Assembly (NCBI GenBank): GCA_003142855.1
Contig: PLNW01000150.1
Coordinates: forward strand, 63,959 to 127,958
Length of the DNA: 64,000 nt
Direction of reading: 5' to 3'
From: Myxococcales bacterium
GTDB lineage: Bacteria > Myxococcota_A > Polyangia > Fen-1088
Part shown: positions 58,656-64,000 of the stretch, piece by piece
How the letters are laid out: the number at the start of each line of letters is the position of its first letter
Position numbering within the stretch: the first letter of the stretch is position 1
Program-made: the position numbers and the translations under genes
Notes under the pieces: generated by a model
What the model was told of the DNA's origin: nothing
Databases searched by the model: none
What the model saw: only the letters and a program-made list of their open reading frames with translations

Positions 58656-61184
58656 CTAGTGCGGGCTGCGGCAGTGCTCGGTGGCCATCGCGGCCGCGAC
58701 AGCAACCGATTCGTCTTTGCTTTGCGCGGCTATGCGCAGGGCCGCGGCACCAGCGCCGGGATCGCACAGCCTGCCCAGCGCTTGCACCGCCGCTTTCTGC
58801 AGCGAGGGACGAGAATCCGTGAGCAAGTCCACGGCAGCCGCAACCGAGTCCTTGCCGGTGATCGCGGCGAGCGCCATCACCGTCTCGGTGATGGTGCCTT
58901 CCAAGGACAGGTCGGATTGCGATTCTTTCTGCAGGCGTTTGAGTGCTGCGGCCATGGGTGCGGTGGTGCGCAGATCCTTCAAGTCGGCCAGCAGGCGCGC
59001 GGCCAGCGAGCGCATGTCGGCGCTTTCAGGCAGGCGCCCCAGCACGCGTACCAGCAAGGCGGACGCGCGCCGATCCCGGCAATGGGCCAGGCCCACGAGA
59101 GCGGCCATGCGAATGTCTTCCACATCCTTCTCGTAGGCGCGCAGAAGAAGGTTGTTCCCGTCGGGCACGCACAGATCGCCGAGCGCCATCACCTGGGCCC
59201 GGCGCACGTTCGGCCACGGCTCTTGCTTGGCGGCGTCGATTATTTGTGGCGCCATCTCCTGGTCGCGGCGCTGGCCCAGCGACAACACCGCGGCTTCGCG
59301 CGCCCGCGGATCGCTGTCCAGCAAGGCGCCGCGCAGGGCTTTCCCCGCTTCTGGGTCGGCGATCCCCGCCAGCTCGCGTGTGGCGAAGGTGCGGAGCACG
59401 CCATCCGTGGCGCGATCCCGGAAAGCAGCCAGCTCGGCGATCGCGGCGGTGTCGCGAATCATGCCGAGACCCTGGATGGCGCGGGCCTGCTCCTCGAAGC
59501 CGGCCGTACTTTTCAGCGTGGCGCGCAGGATCTCGACTGCAGCGGGAAGCTGCTCCGGCTCGCGTGTGGCTGCAGCGGCGAGCACGAAGAGCAGATCAGC
59601 CCGCCGTCCTTGTGCCGAACCCGGAACTCTTGCCAGGGCGTCCAGCGTGGCCCGGGCCAAGGGCGGCTTGGCCCCGGCGGCCGTCTCGCGCAGCCCGGCG
59701 CGCAGGGAGGACGAGCCCTTACCCAAGGCATCCAGCAAAGCCTGACGAGCCTCGGGTTGCGCGAGCAACGCCAGGACGCGGGCCGCGCGCAACCGATCCG
59801 GCTCGCCGCGCTTTTCGTCGGCCAGCAGGCCCGCGATGGCCGACACGGGGGGCTCTGGCAGGCGAGCGAGAAGCGCGATGACGATCTTTTCCTCATCGGG
59901 CGTCGCCGCGATGAGAGCCGCGGCCAGCGCCGAGGCGAGTTGTGCGGCGATGGGCTGTGCATCCGTCGGGAGCGGCGAGGGCATGAGCGTGGCCAGGGTT
60001 TCGATCAGACAGGCTCTCCCCTGTCCCGGCGGGCTTGCGGCCAGGGCAGCCGTCACTTTGTCGAGGGCGGCTCCACCGATCGAGGCCAGCAGATGCCGGC
60101 GCGTTTCGCAAGACGTGCCAGAAGCCAGGTCAGCCAGCAGCCGGTCCACGGCTTGCGGCCCGTCGATCTCAGTCATCACAGCCAGGTCGGCGATTGCCGT
60201 CGCGGCGCGGCCGGTTGTGACCTCGCGGATCATCACCGTCAGGCAGCCCGAGGACACAGGTTTGGGCAAGGGGATCCAGAACGGCTGTCGAAATCGCTTG
60301 GCGCCGCCATCCCCATCCTCGATCAGATCGACGTCGAGGGTCTGTTCCGGGCCGCGACCGAAGAGCAGGGTGAGACGGCGCGGGCGGGCCGCGGCCGCGA
60401 AGGTCTGTGCGCTGCGAGTGTCGCCAGGTAGAACCTTGAGGCCCGTGATAGAAAATCCCGCGCTGGAGCGTGCGGTGAAAAACTCTCCCCGGCCCTGGTG
60501 AGTGTCCGCCGTCCACACGGTGGAAGGGTCATCATCGTTGATGGCAGCGGGCGCTGAGAGGCGGCGCGCATCGCCCGCGGCCCCGGCCGAGCTGGAGGCC
60601 GCATGAAAGTGAAAGCCACCCAGGGGCTTGCCTGCCGGCATCTGGGCATCGCCCCGATGAGCCTTGATAGTGGACCCTGCGGCTGCTGGCAGGGCAGAGG
60701 GCTCGGACTGAAAGCGCCGGCTGGCGAAGTCCCAGGTCCGACGAAACAACTGCGCGGGCACACCGTCGCAGCGGTACAGGCGGCCGGCGGTTTGGAACTC
60801 CTCGATGGCTTTCTCAGTCACGACGAGTTGTTGCGAGGTCTCGCCGTCGATGTCGTGCGCGCCAGCTTGGTCCCACCAGATGACATTCTTCGAAGGAAGT
60901 TCCGCGACCCAGACCTCCTCGCGCTTGGGGCCTTCGCCCAGGATGGGCATGCGCACTTCCACAACGCTGTGACCCGCCACGGAGACATGGCGGATTGCCG
61001 GCTGGCCGCGCCCTTCCCTGGGCGTCTTGGGCGAAAAACTTGCCACGAGCTTGCCGCTATCGCGGATCTCCACGGTGCCGGAAGCATCGCTGGTAGCCTC
61101 CCAAGCCAAAGCCGCGCGGGGTCGCGCGAACTGGAGCGAAGCGGCTGCTAGAGCAAGGAAGAGAGATCGGTGAGGGGAAAACAC
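58656..61184 (-). CDS. Exported HEAT-repeat protein with a discoidin/NADase-type glycan-binding-like domain
   Basis: 842 residues, GTG start. Signal peptide to about residue 27 (LALAAASLQFARPRAALA). Residues about 215-330 resemble an F5/8 type C or NADase-type glycan-binding domain (INDDDPSTVWTADTHQGRGEFF, ITGLKVLPGD). From about 345 to the end are some ten HEAT-like repeats of helix pairs (LRTFATRELAGIADPEAGKALRGALLD). Probably periplasmic or surface, binding sugars or proteins. No catalytic site seen. It precedes the mazG-like gene by 33 bases. Confidence 0.75.
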   Translation of the reverse strand: MFSPHRSLFLALAAASLQFARPRAALAWEATSDASGTVEIRDSGKLVASFSPKTPREGRGQPAIRHVSVAGHSVVEVRMPILGEGPKREEVWVAELPSKNVIWWDQAGAHDIDGETSQQLVVTEKAIEEFQTAGRLYRCDGVPAQLFRRTWDFASRRFQSEPSALPAAAGSTIKAHRGDAQMPAGKPLGGFHFHAASSSAGAAGDARRLSAPAAINDDDPSTVWTADTHQGRGEFFTARSSAGFSITGLKVLPGDTRSAQTFAAAARPRRLTLLFGRGPEQTLDVDLIEDGDGGAKRFRQPFWIPLPKPVSSGCLTVMIREVTTGRAATAIADLAVMTEIDGPQAVDRLLADLASGTSCETRRHLLASIGGAALDKVTAALAASPPGQGRACLIETLATLMPSPLPTDAQPIAAQLASALAAALIAATPDEEKIVIALLARLPEPPVSAIAGLLADEKRGEPDRLRAARVLALLAQPEARQALLDALGKGSSSLRAGLRETAAGAKPPLARATLDALARVPGSAQGRRADLLFVLAAAATREPEQLPAAVEILRATLKSTAGFEEQARAIQGLGMIRDTAAIAELAAFRDRATDGVLRTFATRELAGIADPEAGKALRGALLDSDPRAREAAVLSLGQRRDQEMAPQIIDAAKQEPWPNVRRAQVMALGDLCVPDGNNLLLRAYEKDVEDIRMAALVGLAHCRDRRASALLVRVLGRLPESADMRSLAARLLADLKDLRTTAPMAAALKRLQKESQSDLSLEGTITETVMALAAITGKDSVAAAVDLLTDSRPSLQKAAVQALGRLCDPGAGAAALRIAAQSKDESVAVAAAMATEHCRSPH

Positions 61185-61302
61185 GATAGCAGTTCGATAG
61201 CGCCTGGGCTCGCGCCGGTCAAGCGAGGGTTCGGTCTGAATCCTGTGATAGTCGCAGAAGGTCGTGGCCGTGGCCGGAGTGATATCAGTGGGTCACGAAG
61301 CG

Positions 61303-61548
61303 CTACATTCCGTCGAGGGGATCCTGTGAGACTGCTTTCCTAGTTTTCGCGGCGCGCGCCTGTTCCTGCGCCTGATCGGCCGCGGCCACGCGTTCCCGCC
61401 AGGTCTTGGCGGCCGGGTTGGAAGGGGCTTGCGCAAGGAGGGCGCGGAACGCGGCCGCCGCCTCTGCCCACTTCTTCTCGGCAAAGAGTTTCTCGGCTTT
61501 GCGCACGCGCTCTTCGAAGGAGAGGGTTTCCTTGTTGGCCGCCTTCTC
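61303..61548 (-). pseudogene. Probable frameshifted C-terminal tail (TPR-like) of the next gene
   Basis: An 81-codon stretch (EKAANKETLSFEERVRKAEKLFAEKKW... to ...SQDPLDGM) with one clear TPR pair (EKKWAEAAAAFRALLAQAPSNPAAKTW). It has no good start of its own (a GTG at 61506 only). It joins directly to the upstream gene if one base is skipped at GGGTTTTGA: the sequence would then read ..LARTRGF-EKAANKE... Either an indel, a recoding site or a sequencing error. Confidence 0.55.
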
Positions 61549-62299
61549 AAAACCCGCGGGTGCGGGCCAATGTGACGAGGTACAGCGCCAAATCCACAGG
61601 GTCGCAGGACGTCAAGGGCAGGCCGCCCACGAACCCCGGCTTCGCCACCCGATCGTCCACGGGCGCAGCGGGCGCAAGGGCGCGTAGTCGAACCAGGGTT
61701 CGTTCCAAGTTGGCGTGGCTGGCTGGCTGCTTGTCAGCGCCGAGAAAGCGATAGTCGACCCGCCGTTCATAGATAATCGCATCTGGCTGTCCGTCATTCC
61801 GCTGCAGCAAGAGAAAAGGCTCGCGGGTTTCCTCGGTTCTGACCGACTGCTTTTGGACCTTACTGGTCAGAATGAGGCCACCTGTCAGCACAGCCTTGCC
61901 CATGTCCAGACGGCGCTCGTTGGTCGTGACCGTCTCGCTGGTCGTGGTCACACGCACACCACGCTGAATCAGCGACACGGCGGCCGCTGCGCACGGGTTG
62001 GGGGTGCCTTGGCCGTCTAGGAACGCCAGCGCACCTGCTTGCACTTCTATCCCCCGAACCAGCAGCCGATCGTCATCGCCGGGCGCCGCCGCTGGGTCGC
62101 ACGAAAAGGCTGCAAAGCCGAGCGACTCGAACCCGTCCACAAGGGATCCGATTCGATCGGCGGGCGCTGCCGCCAGCAACACACGCGGCAAGGTTCCGGC
62201 CAGGCGCCGTGAGAAGTCAGCAGGAGGCAGGCCCGCCAGCTGCGCTGCCCGAGTTTGGGCCAACGGATCTTTCGGGGCGTTCGCGATGACTAGAAGCAT
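61547..62299 (-). CDS. Hypothetical protein, probably truncated by a frameshift
   Basis: 250 residues from the ATG at 62299; a reading from 62413 adds 38 unlikely residues. It begins MLLVIANAPKDPLAQTRAAQL, with no signal peptide. The segment PRVLLAAAPADRIGSLVDGFESLGFAAFSCDP and the later SETVTTNERRLDMGKAVLTGG and FLLLQRNDGQPDAIIYERRVDYRFLG give no recognised family. It ends at a TGA in GGGTTTTGAGAAGG, after which the coding potential continues in the +1 frame as a TPR tail (81 codons), so the natural protein was probably about 331 residues. Confidence 0.6.
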   Translation of the reverse strand: MLLVIANAPKDPLAQTRAAQLAGLPPADFSRRLAGTLPRVLLAAAPADRIGSLVDGFESLGFAAFSCDPAAAPGDDDRLLVRGIEVQAGALAFLDGQGTPNPCAAAAVSLIQRGVRVTTTSETVTTNERRLDMGKAVLTGGLILTSKVQKQSVRTEETREPFLLLQRNDGQPDAIIYERRVDYRFLGADKQPASHANLERTLVRLRALAPAAPVDDRVAKPGFVGGLPLTSCDPVDLALYLVTLARTRGF

Positions 62300-62558
62300 G
62301 GCAGCTCGTCCGCAACCCCGAGAGAAACCCTGAAAAGACTCAAACTCATGAGTGGCCACATAATGCACAAAGACTACATAGACAAGAAATAAAGCTGTTC
62401 GGAGAAAGACCAAAATGGTCCCAAAGCATCACTAATACCATTGGCATAGTCGGGATGGTTGGCTACATTAGGAAAATGTACCGCGATATGGACAACCGAG
62501 CTGACGGTTGAAGGCGATTCGTCCTCTATGACGCACCAGTAATAGGATTGGAGGAAAC
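62300..62558. other. AT-rich intergenic region
   Basis: 259 bases between divergent genes, visibly richer in A and T than the rest of the window (for example the stretch from 62330 to 62500). It likely holds the promoter of the lipoprotein gene at 62559, whose GGAGG lies eight bases before its ATG. No gene or clear consensus promoter is claimed. Confidence 0.5.
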
Positions 62559-63596
62559 ATGAGACACTCGCACACGTGGATTCTTGGAATGCTGGTTGCC
62601 GCGGCAGGATATGCGGCGAGCTGTTCTTCGGATGGCACGGGGACCGTGCCCCATAGCGCGCTGAGTGGAGGTGGCGCAGGGGCCACCGGAAACGCGACAA
62701 CGGCACCGGGAGTGGCAGGTTCCAGCGGCTCTGCGGGATCGGGTGGACCGAGTGCAGCCGGGACAACGAGTGCGGCCGGGACGACGAGTGCGGCCGGGAC
62801 AACGAGCGCAGCCGGGACGACGAGTGCGGCCGGGACAACGAGTGCAGCCGGGACAACGAGCGCGGCCGGGACGACAAGTGCGGCCGGAACGACCAGCGCA
62901 GGCGGCAGTACCAGCGCGGCCGGGACGACGAGTGCCGGCGGGACGACGAGTGCGGCGGGGACGACGAGCGCGGCTGGCAGTACCAGCGCGGGTGGAACCA
63001 CGAGTGCGGGAGGAACAACGAGTGCCGGCGGAACGACGGGCACGGGCGGCAATGGCAGCGCCGCGGGCAGCACGGCCGCGGGTGGCAGCACGCGCACAGG
63101 CGGCAGTACGGCCACGGGCGGCGCCGGTGGGAGAGGGAGCGTTGGTGGCACAAGCGGTAGCGCGGGCGGAAGCTCAAGCGTGGGTGGCAGCACCCCAACG
63201 GGCGGCACTACCGCCACGACTGGTACGTCGTCGTTCTGGCCCGCGGCCTACCAGGCCACCCAGGGCGACAGTGGGATGAATCCGGGAAAGAACTGCCTGA
63301 GCTCGTGCCACAACCACGGCTTCGCGTTTGCCGGAACGGTCTACGATTCCAGTGGCAACGGAGTGGACAGCGTCGAGGTCGGCGTCAAGTTGACCACCGG
63401 TGAGTTCTATTCCGTGTACTCGGGCGTCGTCACGGGCAACTTCTTCTACGAGGGATCTGGTCTCAACCTGGCAGGGGCCGACATCCGGGTGCGCGACGCC
63501 AACGGCGAGAAGCAGATGCCCATCAATTCCCAATCGTCCGGGGCTTGCAATGGCTGCCACGACGGGACGACCAACCCGCGCATCACAGCGCCGTAG
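62559..63596 (+). CDS. Lipoprotein with AAGTTS hexapeptide repeats and a possible heme-binding tail
   Basis: 345 residues. Lipobox AASC (Cys22) follows a short signal. A Gly/Ser/Thr linker includes 16 hexapeptide units of AAGTTS/AGGTTS type (residues 66-161) and further Gly-rich sequence to about 225. The folded tail (226-345) holds KNCLSSCHNHGFAFAGTVYD, a CX3CH, and GACNGCHDG, a CX2CH of heme c type. Similar tails are common in Myxococcota surface lipoproteins; heme binding is not proven. The linker probably projects the tail away from the outer membrane. Confidence 0.85.
   Translation: MRHSHTWILGMLVAAAGYAASCSSDGTGTVPHSALSGGGAGATGNATTAPGVAGSSGSAGSGGPSAAGTTSAAGTTSAAGTTSAAGTTSAAGTTSAAGTTSAAGTTSAAGTTSAGGSTSAAGTTSAGGTTSAAGTTSAAGSTSAGGTTSAGGTTSAGGTTGTGGNGSAAGSTAAGGSTRTGGSTATGGAGGRGSVGGTSGSAGGSSSVGGSTPTGGTTATTGTSSFWPAAYQATQGDSGMNPGKNCLSSCHNHGFAFAGTVYDSSGNGVDSVEVGVKLTTGEFYSVYSGVVTGNFFYEGSGLNLAGADIRVRDANGEKQMPINSQSSGACNGCHDGTTNPRITAP
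62754..63041 (+). repeat. 18-bp tandem repeat coding for AAGTTS
   Basis: Sixteen 18-bp units, the first eight nearly identical (GCGGCCGGGACGACGAGT type), the later ones with G/S substitutions. In frame, so length changes keep the protein readable. Confidence 0.9.
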
Positions 63597-63707
63597 TGCC
63601 ACCGGTGACCGGAGGCACTGGCGCTTTGGGGAGCGGGCTGTGCGCTCCGTCACTGCTTCGTCCGGATCAGGTTGACGGATCCGTCCGGATCGAACAAACA
63701 TGCCTTC

Positions 63708-64000
63708 ATGAGTTCGTCTGAGCACAGCGGAGAACCGCCTCGCGAAAATCAGCCTTCCTCGGCCCCGGTCCCAGCCTCAGCCCCGGCCGCGGTGCCAGCC
63801 CCGACCGCGGCCACTGTCCCGGCGGCGGTGCGGGTGGCGGTTCCGGTGCCAGCCCCGGTCCCGGCCACCCCCTTTGGGGGCTTCGGGACGGACAGCCCAC
63901 CCCACCAACCCCCGCGTGCTTCGCACGCGCCCGTCGCGACTACGGCCCCGGCCCCGATCCCAGCACCAGCCCGGGCCGCGGCGGCTGCCCCGATTTCGGC
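63708..64000 (+). other. Ala/Pro-rich open frame, cut by the window end
   Basis: From the ATG at 63708 a frame stays open to the end of the window (at least 97 codons), reading MSSSEHSGEPPRENQPSS and then Ala/Pro/Val repeats. It crosses a dispersed hairpin repeat, so it may be repeat DNA instead of a gene. The 111 bases before it (63597-63707) hold a CGTCCGGATC direct repeat (63659 and 63681 area) but no gene. Confidence 0.25.
63868..63936 (+). repeat. Dispersed hairpin repeat, copy C
   Basis: 69 bp. First hairpin CCCCC-TTT-GGGGG, then CTTCGGGACGGACAGCCC, then CGCGTGC-TTC-GCACGCG (63913-63929), ending in CCCGTCG. Same order as copies at 20975 and 42529; flanked by GGCCCCGGTCCC-type simple repeats. 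Confidence 0.85.

Noticed and set aside
58635..60431. 598-codon plus-strand frame opposite the HEAT-repeat gene
   Set aside because: Gln/Gly/Arg-rich shadow with no start signal; the minus frame has a signal peptide and repeats.
62754..63041. CRISPR array
   Set aside because: Units are 18 bp without spacers, in frame with the protein, and encode a hexapeptide repeat.

Overview
The window is GC-rich DNA from a Gram-negative bacterium, most likely a member of the phylum Myxococcota (a Polyangia-like lineage). This rests on gene content: a gliding-complex-like envelope protein (zinc ribbon, GYF, membrane segment, TonB-like C-terminus), a 3741-residue TPR protein, a degenerate Ser/Thr kinase with a membrane segment, many surface lipoproteins with low-complexity (AAGTTS-type), disintegrin-like, FN3 and PKD modules, and a complete BamA/Lol/Skp envelope set. 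No plasmid, phage or CRISPR signature is seen; it reads as ordinary chromosome.

Layout. 1-4.7 kb: GltJ/AgmX-like protein and a fused radical SAM protein. 4.8-7.9 kb: a PKD lipoprotein, tRNA-His, and an operon of a coiled-coil protein plus an OmpA-family lipoprotein. 8-13 kb: HAD phosphatase, then divergent metal transporters (a CDF exporter with three C-terminal modules and an MgtA-type P-ATPase). 13-18.2 kb: pseudokinase, gamma-carbonic anhydrase, prfB with its programmed frameshift, lysS. 18.2-24.6 kb: envelope biogenesis (lolC, lolD, bamA, skp, fabZ), interrupted before bamA by a composite repeat; lpxD and lpxA, often found in this cluster elsewhere, are not here. 24.7-36.8 kb: surface and regulatory proteins (PPC-repeat lipoprotein, small conserved protein, STAND ATPase, FN3 protein, DsbD-type protein, lipoprotein, FadL-like porin). 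36.9-42.4 kb: small exported protein, purL, lipoprotein. 42.7-54 kb: the giant TPR gene. 54-62.3 kb: GT39-like membrane glycosyltransferase, small lipoprotein, and minus-strand genes pckG, mazG-like, a HEAT protein and a gene with an apparent frameshift. 62.5-64 kb: a low-complexity lipoprotein and a repeat-rich end.

The most notable non-gene structures are: (i) a 66-69 bp hairpin-bearing dispersed repeat in three copies (20975, 42529, 63868), with one compensatory base-pair change in the second hairpin; (ii) a 166-bp element with perfect 23-bp terminal inverted repeats at 35161-35326, sitting between two convergent genes and supplying the stop codon of one; (iii) a nested inverted-repeat (REP/BIME-like) element between lolD and bamA. 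All functional statements come from reading motifs by eye; no database search was run.
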